DNA from: JBBDMC01 sp963775235
Lineage (GTDB): Bacteria; Pseudomonadota; Alphaproteobacteria; Rhizobiales; Kaistiaceae
NCBI GenBank assembly: GCA_963775235.1
Contig: CAVZHY010000006.1
Coordinates: forward strand, 248,001 to 312,000
Direction of reading: 5' to 3'
Length of the DNA stretch: 64,000 bases
Both the position numbers and the translations under genes were made by a program. How positions within the stretch are numbered: position 1 is the stretch's first letter; each line of letters opens with the position of its first letter. The notes under the pieces are model-generated. The model was given only the letters and a program-made list of their open reading frames with translations. It was not told the origin of the DNA and did not search any database. This document shows positions 1 to 9,563 of this stretch, one piece after another.

Positions 1-728
1 TGCTTTCAGGCGACCTCGGTAACTCCATCGTGTTCCGGCGTCCCGTCCTCGATCTGTTCCTCGAGCGGCTGCCGGTAACGATGTGGCTGGGATTCCTGTC
101 CCTTTGTGTTGGAGTGCCGTTTGGCGTCGGTCTCGGTATTATTGCGGCTTTGCGCCGCGGCACCATCGCCAACTCCCTGATCGGAGTGTTCGCACTCATC
201 GGGCTGTCCACTCCAAACTTTTGGATTGGTCTGATGGGCATCTATTTCTTTTCGGTTTTGCTGGGGTGGTTGCCACCGCTGGGGAACGTGACCGGCCACG
301 GCACAATGGTCTGGTTAAGCAGCTTGATCCTGCCGGCCGCAGTTATCGGCACGTCACAGGTCGGCTTGTTGGCGCGGATAACGCGCTCAGCAATGCTCGA
401 TGTTCTCAAGCTCGACTATGTACGCACAGCGCGGTCAAAGGGACTTTCTGAAACCCGTGTCGTCCTGAAGCACGCGCTTCGCAATGCCCTCATTCCGATT
501 GTCACCGTCATCGGTGTGATGTTCAGTCTGCTGGTCGCGGGCGCCGTCGTGGTTGAAACCGTGTTTGCGATTCCCGGGGTCGGACGGCTGATCGTGCAGA
601 GCATCATTTCGCGCGATTATCCCGTGGTACAGGGGACGTTGCTGCTCATTGCCGGCGGGTTTGTGACGATCAATCTGCTCGTCGACCTCGCATACGCCTA
701 TCTCGACCCGAGGGTGAATTATGGCTAG
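1..728 (+). CDS. Peptide/opine-type ABC transporter permease (DppB-like), 5' end outside window
   Basis: Inner-membrane permease subunit of a DppBCDF-type importer. The reading frame is already open at base 3, so the true start lies upstream of the window; the GTG at 30 is internal. The visible part contains several hydrophobic segments and the typical permease loop around residues 130-165 of the visible part (ARSKGLSETRVVLKHALRN), which contacts the ATPases, followed by the family's GAVVVETVFAIPGVGRL segment. It overlaps the next permease gene by 8 bases, so the two are translated as one operon. Substrate cannot be read from the sequence. The accessory neighbours suggest a non-peptide acidic solute, but that is inference. 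Confidence 0.93.
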   Translation, partial: LSGDLGNSIVFRRPVLDLFLERLPVTMWLGFLSLCVGVPFGVGLGIIAALRRGTIANSLIGVFALIGLSTPNFWIGLMGIYFFSVLLGWLPPLGNVTGHGTMVWLSSLILPAAVIGTSQVGLLARITRSAMLDVLKLDYVRTARSKGLSETRVVLKHALRNALIPIVTVIGVMFSLLVAGAVVVETVFAIPGVGRLIVQSIISRDYPVVQGTLLLIAGGFVTINLLVDLAYAYLDPRVNYG

Positions 729-1602
729 CGCCGCCGATACGATGCCAATCGTTCGGAGAAAGCGGAAGTTCCGCGAGCGTGCGCTTGGACGTCTATTGAT
801 TCATCCGACGTTCGCGGTCGGCGCGACCGGGCTCGTTCTCATCGCCCTCGTCGCCATCTTCGGTGCGATGCTTTCTCCCTACCATGCGACTGCCATCTCA
901 ATCCGCACGTTGCTCAGGCCACCAAGCACGGCGCACTGGTTCGGAACCGATCAGTTGGGCCGGGACGTGGCGACCCGCACTTTCCTCGGCTTCTTCATAT
1001 CGATGTTCGTCGGTGCTGCGGTGGTCGTTGTGAGCGTGGCTGCCGGCGCGACGCTGGGCGCGCTCGCCGGTTACTACCGGCTGTTCGATGCGCCGATCAT
1101 GCGAACCATGGACGCGCTGATGGCATTTCCCGCCCTGCTGCTGGCGCTCGGGCTCGCCGCGGCGTTGGGGCCGAACATGGTCAACGTGATAATCGCCCTG
1201 TCCGTTGCATACCTGCCCCAGACGGCACGTATCGTTCGGTCGAGCATGCTCGTCCTCAGGGAACAGGAATACGTCGATGCGGCACGGACTTTCGGTGCGC
1301 ACGATCGTTGGATAATCGCGAGACACCTGGTGCCGAACGCGCTGTCTCCGCTGCTCGTGCAGCTGACGGCCGTCTTTGCGTACGCCGTTTTGGCTGAGGC
1401 GGCTTTGAGCTTCCTGGGTGTTGGCCTTCCGCCGCCGACGCCCAGTTGGGGCTCCATCATTGCGGACGGACGAGATTTTATCGTCGATGCTTGGTGGATT
1501 TGTCTGTTTCCGGGTCTCGCCATCACCCTGACGGTGCTGTCTTTAAACCTGATCGGGGATGGATTGCGGGACGTCCTTGATCCGAGGCTCGCCGTGGGAT
1601 GA
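721..1602 (+). CDS. Peptide/opine-type ABC transporter permease (DppC-like)
   Basis: Second inner-membrane permease of the importer, 293 residues, normal length for DppC/OppC proteins. It has a cytoplasmic N-terminus, a first membrane helix near residues 35-55, then the family segment HWFGTDQLGRDVATR around residue 75 and the ATPase-coupling loop REQEYVDAARTFGAHD near residue 180. It ends in GDGLRDVLDPRL, the usual C-terminal signature of this subunit. The ATG at 721 overlaps the preceding gene by 8 bases, and the stop overlaps the ATPase gene start by 4 bases. No frame break is seen in this gene. Confidence 0.94.
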   Translation: MASAADTMPIVRRKRKFRERALGRLLIHPTFAVGATGLVLIALVAIFGAMLSPYHATAISIRTLLRPPSTAHWFGTDQLGRDVATRTFLGFFISMFVGAAVVVVSVAAGATLGALAGYYRLFDAPIMRTMDALMAFPALLLALGLAAALGPNMVNVIIALSVAYLPQTARIVRSSMLVLREQEYVDAARTFGAHDRWIIARHLVPNALSPLLVQLTAVFAYAVLAEAALSFLGVGLPPPTPSWGSIIADGRDFIVDAWWICLFPGLAITLTVLSLNLIGDGLRDVLDPRLAVG

Positions 1603-2590
1603 CGAAAAACGGCCGGCAGCCGCTGCTCAGCGTCAGGCATCTGCGAACCGAATTTTCGACCGCCGGCGGAACTTTCGCTGCCGTGGACGATGTCAGCTTT
1701 GACGTCGACGCCGGGCAGGTGCTTTCGATCGTGGGGGAGTCCGGCAGCGGAAAGAGCGTCACCGCCTTGTCTCTGACCCGATTGCTGGACGGGACCACGG
1801 GGTCGGTGACCGGCGGCGAGGTCTGGTTCGATGGAACCGACCTGCTCCGGCTTGGGAAACGCGAGCTGCGCCAGGTCCGTGGCAGCTCCATCGGCATGGT
1901 TTTCCAGGAGCCGATGTCGGCTTTAAACCCCGTTTTCACTATCGGCGACCAGATCGCGGAAATGCTGATCGTGCGGGGCATGAATCGCCGCGCCGCCTGT
2001 GAAAAAGGTGTCGACCTTCTCGAGAAGGTTCGTATTCCGTCTCCGCGCAAACGCTTTCACGAATTTCCTCATCAACTTTCTGGCGGCATGCGTCAGCGCG
2101 CCGTCATTGCGATGGCTATCGCGTGCAATCCACGCATTCTGATCGCCGACGAGCCGACGACCGCCCTTGACGTGACGGTCCAGGCGCAAATTTTGGAACT
2201 CCTGCAACGGCTCCGCGAAGAGACCGGTATGGCCATGATCCTGATCACCCATGACCTGGGTATAGTAGCGAGCTACGCGGACCAGGCTTTGGTCATGTAT
2301 TGTGGCCGCGTTGCCGAGAGTGCGCCCGTCTCGAAGCTCTTCGCTAATCCGGTACACCCGTACACGCTGGACCTGCTGGGGTGCATCCCGCCGCTCGGTC
2401 GCGCGGGCGACCGTTTGAAAGCAATTTCTGGAGTTGTGCCGAACCCGCGCGACTGGATCGAGGGATGCCGCTATGCGACGCGGTGCCAGATTCAGTCAGA
2501 ACACCTGCGTCGAACGCCGCCGGCCTCTCACCCGACGTGGAGCCCGGTCACGAGGTCGCCTGCGTCCTCGCCGAGCAGGAGGCAGCATGA
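1599..2590 (+). CDS. ABC transporter ATPase (DppD-like), frame broken near its 3' end
   Basis: Cytoplasmic ATP-binding subunit. Walker A GESGSGKSVT lies near residue 45, the signature LSGGMRQRAVIAMAI and Walker B ILIADEPTTALD follow, and the switch His is in ILITHDLG. The C-terminal oligopeptide-transporter domain starts with the Cys-rich EGCRYATRC. The open frame runs on to 2708, but after about 2510 it stops resembling the family. The expected ending PGHEVACVLAEQEAA is present in another frame and stops at 2590, overlapping the next ATG by 4 bases. A one-base loss between about 2500 and 2545 explains this; given the preserved gene overlap, a sequencing error is more likely than decay. Confidence 0.85.
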
Positions 2591-3605
2591 CAGAGCGCGC
2601 TTTCGTCGAGGTGAAGGGCCTGGAGAAGCATTTCCCCATTCGCAAGGGCATCTTGCGACTGTCCAGCAGTGGCGAGGCGGTGCACGCAGTCAACGGTATC
2701 GATTTTGAGATACCGCGGGGAAAAGACCCTCGGCCTTGTGGGTGAGTTCCGGCTGCGGCAAGTCAACGACGGCCAGATTGCTTGTGCGGCTGCTGCAGCC
2801 AAGCGCCGGCACCGTGACGATCGATGGGGTCGATCTGGCGAGCTTGCGCGGCGAGGAGCTTCGCCGCGCACGACAGGACTGCCAGATCGTATTCCAGGAC
2901 CCTTTCGGTTCTCTCGACCCGCGCATGAAAGTAGCCGAGCTGATCGCCGAGCCGATGCGCGTCGCGAAGAAAATGGCGCGGTCCGAGCGCCTGGCGCGCG
3001 TGACGGAACTGCTCGGGCAGGTGGGTCTGCCGACGGATGCCGGCGAGCGTTATCCGCACGAGTTTTCGGGCGGGCAACGGCAACGGATCGGTATTGCCAG
3101 GGCGATTGCGCTGTCGCCGAAGTTCGTGGTCTGCGATGAGCCGGTGTCTGCCCTGGACGTTTCAATTCAGGCCCAAATCATCAATCTTCTGAAGGATCTG
3201 CAGCAGAAACTGGGGTTGACCTACCTGTTCGTGTCTCACGATCTGGCGATCGTTTCGCAGATCGCCGACGTCGTTGCCGTCATGTATCTCGGCAGCATCG
3301 TGGAGATGGCGGACGTCGACACGTTGTTCTCGAATCCCGAGCACCCGTACACGCAAAAACTGCTGGAAGCGGTGCCGGTTGCCGATCCCTCGCGCCGTCG
3401 GCGCCCCGATACGCTGGCCGGCGAATTGCCGTCGCCGATCAACCTTCCGACCGGCTGCACCTTTCATCCGCGCTGTCCAATCGCCGTCGAGGCCTGCGCA
3501 AGACACGTTCCCGAACTGTTGCCGACAAGTCCCAGCCAGGGCGTGGCCTGCCACCTGGTGCACAACCCGAATTTCGGCAGGCAGACGGCGGTGACCGCAG
3601 CATAA
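2587..3605 (+). CDS. ABC transporter ATPase (DppF-like), two frame breaks in the N-terminal part
   Basis: Second ATPase of the importer. It starts at the ATG overlapping the dppD-like stop (MTERAFVEVKGLEKHFPIRK). The frame is lost at an A run at 2719-2722 and again at about 2747. Removing one A and one T restores GKTLGLVGESGCGKST, the expected Walker A region. From about 2750 the frame is open to 3605, with the signature FSGGQRQRIGIARAI, Walker B FVVCDEPVSALD, the switch LFVSHDL and a C-terminal PTGCTFHPRCP motif typical of DppF/OppF. Both extra bases sit in or next to short homopolymers. The gene probably encodes a normal protein of about 339 residues. Confidence 0.84.
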
Positions 3606-3672
3606 TCGATGCGCTGCACTGCACGGATGGCCTGTGCTGCTCGGAAAGACGCTGCCATTGACGGTCGTCCAT

Positions 3673-3682
3673 TCGTATACGA
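3673..3682. promoter_or_regulatory. Candidate operator, perfect palindrome TCGTATACGA
   Basis: A perfect 10-base palindrome lies 48 bases upstream of the binding-protein start. The core GTATACGA recurs at 8003-8010, upstream of another gene of the same region. GntR-family regulators of the FCD type are known to bind short sites with a central GTATAC, so this is a plausible regulator site. No such regulator gene lies in this part of the window, so assignment is inference. Confidence 0.4.
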
Positions 3683-3729
3683 TGATACACCAACGACGCG
3701 AGGGGCGTTTGATCGCAGAGGGGACTGAC

Positions 3730-5272
3730 ATGCGCAAACTAGCTCAGATTTGCCTTTTGGCGATGGCGGCGACGTTCGCTGTCGCAGCGACGGCATCCGC
3801 ACAACAAACGGGCGGTACACTGACCGTCGCCCTTCCGGCACCCTTTCCCACCGCCGACCCGCACTTCATGAACGGGCAAACCAATTCAAGCGTCTATCCG
3901 CACGTCTACGAGATGCTGGTTACCGTTGGCGAAGACATGAGGCCGACTTTGCAGTTGGCAAAGTCCTACGACCTCTCCGACGACGGGCTGACTTACACCT
4001 TCCATCTCCGGGAGGGGGTTCCGTTTCACAACGGCGCCATCATGACCTCGGCCGACGTTCTGGCTTCGTGGAAGCGGTACAAGGACATCAGCCCAGGCAA
4101 GGCGGCGCTGGCGCCGGTTGCGGGAAATGTCCGCCCGGACGACTCGACGTTCGTCGTCAAGCTGAAATCAAGCCAACCCGCTGTTTCTCGAGTCGATCAT
4201 CTCGCCGACCTTTCCGATCGCGATCATTCCGAAGGAAGAGGCGGCAAAGCCGCAGGGCCAGGTCGACCCGATCGGCACCGGGCCATACAAGTTCACGGAC
4301 ATCGTTTCCGACGATCACGTCACGCTCGAACAATTCGACCACTACGCGGTGGACGACTCCCAGCCCGACGGGTACAACGGCTTTGCCGGCAAGCGCGTCG
4401 CCAATCTCGACAAGATCATCTACCGCATTATTCCCGAGGCCAGCACCGCGGCGTCGGCCTTGCAGGCAGGTAGCGTCGACATGGCAACGATCTTGCCGGT
4501 CGAGACGCGGGATCGCCTTGTTGCCACCGGCAACTACACCGATCAAACCGTGAAGCAGTTCGCCAAGGCCGTGATAGTCATGAACGCGGGTTTCGGCGTG
4601 ACCAAGGACCTGAACTTCCGCAAGGCTGTTCAGGCGGCGGCGAACTCCACCGAGATCATGCAGGTGGCCTATGCCGGCCTCTACACGCTTGATCCAAGTT
4701 TCCTGTTCAGCAACAGCGCGTACTACAGCGCCAAAAACGCGGCACCGTACTACAACATCGGCGACGTCGACCTTGCCAAGAAATATCTGGCACAGTCGGA
4801 CTACCATGGCGAGAAAGTCGTCATCATGTCCCGCACCCAGCAAGACACCCAGAACATGGCGCTCGTCCTGCAGGAGCAGCTCCAGGCAGCCGGCATCAAC
4901 GCCGAAGTGAACATGACCGATGGCGCCACATTTCCCGCCAGAATGATGGACGGCACCGGCGGCTGGAACATCGGCGTGACGGGCTATGGAGCGCAGCCGC
5001 TGTCCGGACCGGCTGCCTACTTCCCCATCCTCAAGGCACACTCGCACATGGGTGATCAACCGGAGTTCGCCGAGCTGACGGCAAGGTGGCTGAAGGAGCC
5101 CGACGTGCAGAAGCGCGCCGAGATCTGGCAACAGATCGAACAATTCATGCTGGAAAACGCCTACTACGTGCTCGGCGGCGACCGCGGCCAAGTACAGGTC
5201 TCGACCGCCCGGTTGAAGAATTTCGTGCCGTTCTATTCGATGCGGTTCTGGGATACCTGGCTGGAGAAATAA
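3730..5272 (+). CDS. ABC transporter periplasmic binding protein (DppA/SBP family 5), one frame break
   Basis: Solute-binding protein for the preceding importer, last in a B-C-D-F-A order. The ATG at 3730 follows GAGGGG at good spacing. A clear signal peptide (MRKLAQICLLAMAATF, cleavage after ATASA) is followed by the family segments ADPHF, YTFHLREGVPFHNG and SADVLASWKRY. Near 4181 the run CCC appears to contain one extra base: without it the protein reads SQPLFLESIISPTFPIAIIP and continues in frame to the stop at 5272 (GPYKF, RNLDK-type hinge, WDTWLEK end). About 513 residues when repaired, normal for the family. Separate control from the permease genes is suggested by the 124-base gap and its palindrome. 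Confidence 0.87.
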
Positions 5273-5297
5273 GCGGGCTCCCCGCCGCCCAAGATAT

Positions 5298-5335
5298 GGC
5301 CGCCAGCGTCGATGCGCGCCGGCGGCCTTTTCTTT
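5298..5335 (+). terminator. Rho-independent terminator after the binding-protein gene
   Basis: GGCCGCC at 5298-5304 pairs with GGCGGCC at 5321-5327 around a 16-base loop, followed by TTTTCTTT. It lies 25 bases past the stop of the binding-protein gene and just before the convergent panE-like gene, so it separates the two converging units. Confidence 0.75.
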
Positions 5336-6313
5336 ATGCCCCTTTGCCGCCGAGCGCTGCCGGGATCATTTCCTCTGTAATCGAGCCCGGCGCGATCCGT
5401 CCGGTGACGAGGTCCTGAGCAAGGTAGCAGAACCATTCGTTGAGCGGCGCGGAGAGGCCGAGCGACCGCGCGATATACACGATCTCGCCGTTGAGGAAGT
5501 CCACCTCTATGGAGCCGGCTCGCCGCACTAGGCTTTGCAGCGTGGACGAGCCGATGCGATCGATACCCGGGATAGGCGTGTCGTACATGATGCCAGTCCG
5601 GGCGGCGTCGTCGACATTGGCGGGCGTCCAGATGCGATTCCGGCTTTGGCGTAGATCTCCTGGGCCTCATCCCTCGTCTTCTTGGTCCACGCGGTGCCGA
5701 CCTCGTTGGCTCCCAAAGCCGCCATCGAGATGGCCCCGATGTTCGAGATGAGCTTCCCGTATTTATAGCGCATGATGTCCGGCAACACGTCGCAGGCGAT
5801 ATCGGCTTTGATGAAACCCGCGGCAATGGCCTCGCCGGTCGCGTCTGTGCCTTTTGGAAAGGCGCCGAGGTAGAACAGTCCGCGCTTCGGTGCTCCGAAC
5901 GCGTTGACTTCGCCCGGCGTCTCGTACGTCGCCGGCAGGATCACAGTCACGCCGTAGACATTGGGAAACAGGCGCGCGGCCATGCGCTCGTTGGCCACCC
6001 CGTTCTGCGCGCAGACGATGGCCTGTTCGCGCACGCCGGCTGCGCGCAGCGCAAGAAGCGCGTCCCACGTGTCCTGCGACTTCATCGTTAGCACAATGGC
6101 GTCGTCGTCCCGGAAGTCTATGTCGGCAGGCGAAGCGACGCAGTCGAAATGAACGCGTTCCTCACCTGCCGGCGATCTGAGAAGCAGCCCGTTCGCGTGG
6201 ATCGCCTCGAACTGGCGTCCGCGGGCGATGCCGACGACCTCCTGACCGGAAAGGGCGAAGCTTGACGCAACCGTTCCGCCGATTGCACCTATTCCGTAAA
6301 CGATGAATCTCAT
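5334..6313 (-). CDS. Ketopantoate reductase-family (PanE/ApbA-like) oxidoreductase, one frame break
   Basis: NAD(P)-dependent 2-oxoacid reductase-like protein. It opens with the Rossmann motif YGIGAIGGTVA at residues 6-16 and carries the family's AQNGVAN segment near residue 100 and the catalytic-type Lys region MRYKYGKLISNIG near residue 185. The frame breaks near 5632. The rest of the C-terminal domain (VDFLNGEIVYIARSLG, with the usual N/G/E segment) continues in another frame to 5334; one missing base explains the change. The sulfatase gene lies 88 bases upstream on the same strand, so the two may be co-transcribed. A catabolic dehydrogenase acting on the pathway of this cluster is as likely as pantothenate synthesis; the context favours catabolism. 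Confidence 0.82.
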
Positions 6314-6401
6314 ACCAACCTAATGCAGTGGCTACGGGGTTCTGACGCTGGAGACCCCCACCCGCGTCTGGACGTACTCCGGATGCAAACGTGCCGCTGG
6401 G

Positions 6402-7910
6402 TCATGCGTGCGCCGGCTTCTCGCCGAGCCAGCTGTCCTCGGCTGTGATCGGGATGCAATAGGTGCTGGTGGGATTGGTGGCCGCACCCCAGGCCGACAG
6501 GAGTTCCTTTTCCTTCCGTTTCACCGCCACGAGCCGCTCGATCTCGACCGGATCCCATCCGTCGAGGACCTTCTGCAAGAGCGTATCAACGACGTGGGCG
6601 TATTCGGGATCGGCGGCCAAGTCGTTGACCTCGTCCGGATCCGCCTCGAGGTCGAACAGGGTTGGCGCCATCGCGTGGTAGTAAACAAGCTTGTACCGGC
6701 CGGACCGGATCATGCGCTGCTGGCAGCTGCGCCCGCCCGCCCAGTCGACGTGCCCATCGGTCACATATTCGCTGTAGGTCTCGTCCGACCACGGGGCTTT
6801 GGGATCGCGCGCCACCGGCAGCAGGCTGTTGCCTTGGCACCGGGGGAGGGCAGGGGCGTTGGCCGCATCAACCATTGTCGCCGTCACGTCGGTCAGATTG
6901 ACCACCTGCGAACGCCGTTCCCCCGCGGGGAGTACGCCGGGCCACGACATGATCAGCGGAACCTTGGTCGATTCGTCGAACATCGTGTTCTTCCACCAGA
7001 GCCCGCGCTCGCCCAGATGCTCGCCGTGGTCCGAGCAATAGATCACCAGCGTGTTGCCCATGAGCCCTTTTCTGTCCAGAGCGTCGAGGACCCTGCCGAA
7101 GAACGAATCAACCCGCCGTAGCAGGCCGTAGTAGGCCGTACGTGTTCGTTCGACGTCTGCGGGATCGGGATTCTCGATATCGCAGCGTTTTATCCACCAG
7201 TTGATCCAGGGATGCTCGTTCGCCGCTCGGCCCAGCTTGGGAGGCGGCACGCGTCCTTCGAACACCCGATAGTCTTCTTCCGCCGCGACGAATGGGCAGT
7301 GCGGCAGACCCAACCCGACCGTCAGGCTGAACGGCTTGCCGCGCTTGCCGTAGCCCTCCTTCGCCAGCCACTCGACGGTATCCACGGCGTGTTGGGTGTT
7401 CGACGCGTCATTGACCTGATAGCCGCATTGTCCGACGCCCGAATTGGTCAGGCTGACTCGGCCGGGGGCCTGTGCGCCAGCGAGTATGCCAAGATCCTGT
7501 CGTTTGACGCCGAGCCAGTTGGGACCGGCCTCTCCGCCAAATCGCTTCTCATAGCCGCGGAGCTGATCGGGACCGATCGAGTGCATCCGGCCGGCCAGGA
7601 TGTTCTGGTACCCGGCGGCGCCAAGCGCGTGTACCCACGTCGGGCAGTCCGAGGGCAACATGTCCTGCAGCGTCCAGCACTGCTGGTCGCTGGGCGTTCG
7701 TCCCGTCAGCATGGACATGCGGCTCGGTGTGCACAGGGGCGAGGGGCAGTAGGCGTTGTCAAACACCACGCCGCTAGCTGCCAGCCGGTCGATGTTTGGC
7801 GTCTCGGCGATCGCATCACCGTAGCAACCGGAGATCTTTTGGGCGTGTTGGTCCGAAAAAAGCAGGACAATATTAGGCGTCTCGTCTTGCTGCCCCATGA
7901 TCTTTCTCAC
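6402..7910 (-). CDS. Sulfatase (type I, formylglycine-dependent)
   Basis: Predicted arylsulfatase-superfamily hydrolase of sulfate esters, 502 residues. The N-terminal metal site reads NIVLLFSDQHAQ (Asp plus Gln), and the activation motif C-T-P-S-R lies at residues 60-64 inside PSPLCTPSRMSMLTGR. Cys60 is the residue converted to formylglycine. A second metal-binding block, VIYCSDHGEHLGERGLWWK, is also present. No signal peptide is evident, which implies a cytoplasmic enzyme acting on an imported sulfated substrate. The frame starts at a GTG at 7910; an ATG four codons later (MGQQDE) is an equally good start. It is transcribed divergently from the TIM-barrel-like gene. Substrate unknown. Confidence 0.9.
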   Translation of the reverse strand: MRKIMGQQDETPNIVLLFSDQHAQKISGCYGDAIAETPNIDRLAASGVVFDNAYCPSPLCTPSRMSMLTGRTPSDQQCWTLQDMLPSDCPTWVHALGAAGYQNILAGRMHSIGPDQLRGYEKRFGGEAGPNWLGVKRQDLGILAGAQAPGRVSLTNSGVGQCGYQVNDASNTQHAVDTVEWLAKEGYGKRGKPFSLTVGLGLPHCPFVAAEEDYRVFEGRVPPPKLGRAANEHPWINWWIKRCDIENPDPADVERTRTAYYGLLRRVDSFFGRVLDALDRKGLMGNTLVIYCSDHGEHLGERGLWWKNTMFDESTKVPLIMSWPGVLPAGERRSQVVNLTDVTATMVDAANAPALPRCQGNSLLPVARDPKAPWSDETYSEYVTDGHVDWAGGRSCQQRMIRSGRYKLVYYHAMAPTLFDLEADPDEVNDLAADPEYAHVVDTLLQKVLDGWDPVEIERLVAVKRKEKELLSAWGAATNPTSTYCIPITAEDSWLGEKPAHA

Positions 7911-8000
7911 GTCTCATTTACCCGGCGTCCGACTCAGCCGGCGCCGCTTCGCGCGTGCAAGTTTGGCGCTCACCGCATGGTGTAATGGTATATGATCTAA

Positions 8001-8010
8001 TTGTATACGA
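8001..8010. promoter_or_regulatory. Candidate operator TTGTATACGA in a divergent promoter
   Basis: The GTATAC-centred site lies in the 177-base gap between the sulfatase and the TIM-barrel-like gene. It shares nine of ten bases (T.GTATACGA) with the palindrome at 3673-3682. A related half-site, GGTATATGATC, lies just upstream at 7987-7997. Shared sites suggest one regulator for the importer and for this divergent promoter. Confidence 0.4.
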
Positions 8011-8087
8011 GACAAGGCGACGGCAATCGGCACGATTGAATTCCAGGGCAGCCGGCGCGCGCATCCATTTTTTTGGAGCACGACCTC

Positions 8088-9533
8088 ATGACGGAGTCGA
8101 CTGACGCACAAGACTTCCCGCCCATCCGCACCCTCGGAATTTCCGTGATGCCCGGCTACTTGCAGAGCGAGGGCGTGGGCTCGGTGCTGGAGCGCCTCGT
8201 CCATACTGCTCGCGTCACCGACGTCACGTTCTATCCGAAGTTGCTGGAACCGTGCCCGGATGGGGAGGGCGTGCGCCACCCGCCGCACGACGGTGACGCT
8301 GGCCACGTGCGTCTGTTCGACCGGCCCGTGTGGGGCCGTCGGGAATTCTGGGCTCGTTCCATGTCGAGCTACGAGCCCGACATGGCGCTCTTCAAGGGGC
8401 TGCGGTACCAGCCCACGGCTGCCGGGGCGTTGACGTCGCGGGACGGCAGGCTGGTCGCTGAATTCCTGGCCGGGGCGAAGGCCGCGCGCTTGCGCCTGGT
8501 CTTGCAGACGCCTGCCACGATTCCGGCGCGCCTTGCGTCGCCAGGCGGCCCTTGTCCCGCGGAAGAAGACCTGGCGCGCCTGCCCGATGGGCGCGTGCCG
8601 GAAATGCAGGTGGACCGGTTCGGCAGCCTGGCCAGCGAAGAAATCCTCGCTTTCGGCGCAGCCCAGCTCGTAGATCTCGTCCGCGCGTATCCTCAGGTTG
8701 ATGCCATCCGCCTCGACTGGCCGGAGATGCCGCCCTACACGGTGGACACGATCTTTTGCGATTTCTCACCGCACGCACGCCGGGCTGCGGATGAATTGGG
8801 CTTCGATTTCGAGACGATGCGTCGGGATGCGGAAGCGGCGTATACGGCGCTTCTCGGTGGGGAGACCCGATTGCTCGGTGCGCTGCTGGCGGCGGCGGTC
8901 GGTGACCAACAGAACGTTGCTGTGCAGCGCTGGCCCGCACTGGTCGAATTCCTCGCTTTCAAGCGCGCTTTGGTGATGCGCCTGCTGAAGCGTTATCGCG
9001 CAGCATTGGATGCGGCCGGCGCCGGCAACGTCGGCCTGGTGTTGCAGGGCTTTCCGCCGCCGTGGAATCGTCTTTCCGGTTTCGACTATGGCGCACTGGC
9101 ACCTGCCTGCGCCGGGCTCGGGCTAAAGCTTTACACCATGCATTGGCCGATGATGGTCCGGTATTATTCCCGTGCCTTGCTTGCGGCCAGTCCCTCGCTG
9201 GACGAGCGCACGGTTGTTGCCGATCTGGTGCGGGCCTTCGGGCTGGTTGAGCCTGCTGAAACGTTCGACCCGGGCGACTACAGCTATCCGGACCCGGACA
9301 CGGAGCATCCGGTTTCCAGCGCGGCCATTACGCACAAGGTGCGCGAGGTTGTGGCGGCCGTCGCCAAGCGGTCGCCCCTCTACGCACTCGCGCATAGCTA
9401 CGGGCCTCTGCCCGACTTCAAGCGGCGCCTGCGGGCCGCTCTTGACGGTGGGGTCGATCGCGTGTGGCTTCAGCGCTACGCCTATCTCAGCGATACGAAG
9501 TTGGCGTGGCTGGGCTCTCTGCCGCGCATTTGA
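8088..9533 (+). CDS. Unrecognised protein, TIM-barrel glycosidase-like appearance
   Basis: 481 residues from the ATG at 8088, chosen because GGAG lies nine bases upstream; an earlier TTG is less likely. I do not recognise the family with certainty. Regularly spaced strand-like segments (TLGISVMPGYL, DVTFYPKL, LRLVLQTPATIP, VDAIRLDWPEMPPY, GNVGLVLQGFPPPWN, GLKLYTMHWPMM, PLYALAHSYGP) alternate with helices. The pattern and the acidic residues at strand ends (RLDWPE) resemble a (beta/alpha)8 hydrolase such as a glycoside hydrolase-like barrel. No signal peptide or membrane helix is seen, so it is probably cytoplasmic. Divergent from the sulfatase and convergent with the catabolic operon, which suggests a role in breaking down the same substrate. 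This is inference. Confidence 0.75.
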   Translation: MTESTDAQDFPPIRTLGISVMPGYLQSEGVGSVLERLVHTARVTDVTFYPKLLEPCPDGEGVRHPPHDGDAGHVRLFDRPVWGRREFWARSMSSYEPDMALFKGLRYQPTAAGALTSRDGRLVAEFLAGAKAARLRLVLQTPATIPARLASPGGPCPAEEDLARLPDGRVPEMQVDRFGSLASEEILAFGAAQLVDLVRAYPQVDAIRLDWPEMPPYTVDTIFCDFSPHARRAADELGFDFETMRRDAEAAYTALLGGETRLLGALLAAAVGDQQNVAVQRWPALVEFLAFKRALVMRLLKRYRAALDAAGAGNVGLVLQGFPPPWNRLSGFDYGALAPACAGLGLKLYTMHWPMMVRYYSRALLAASPSLDERTVVADLVRAFGLVEPAETFDPGDYSYPDPDTEHPVSSAAITHKVREVVAAVAKRSPLYALAHSYGPLPDFKRRLRAALDGGVDRVWLQRYAYLSDTKLAWLGSLPRI

Positions 9534-9563
9534 CGCGGAGGGGCGCGGTGCGCAGTAAAACGG

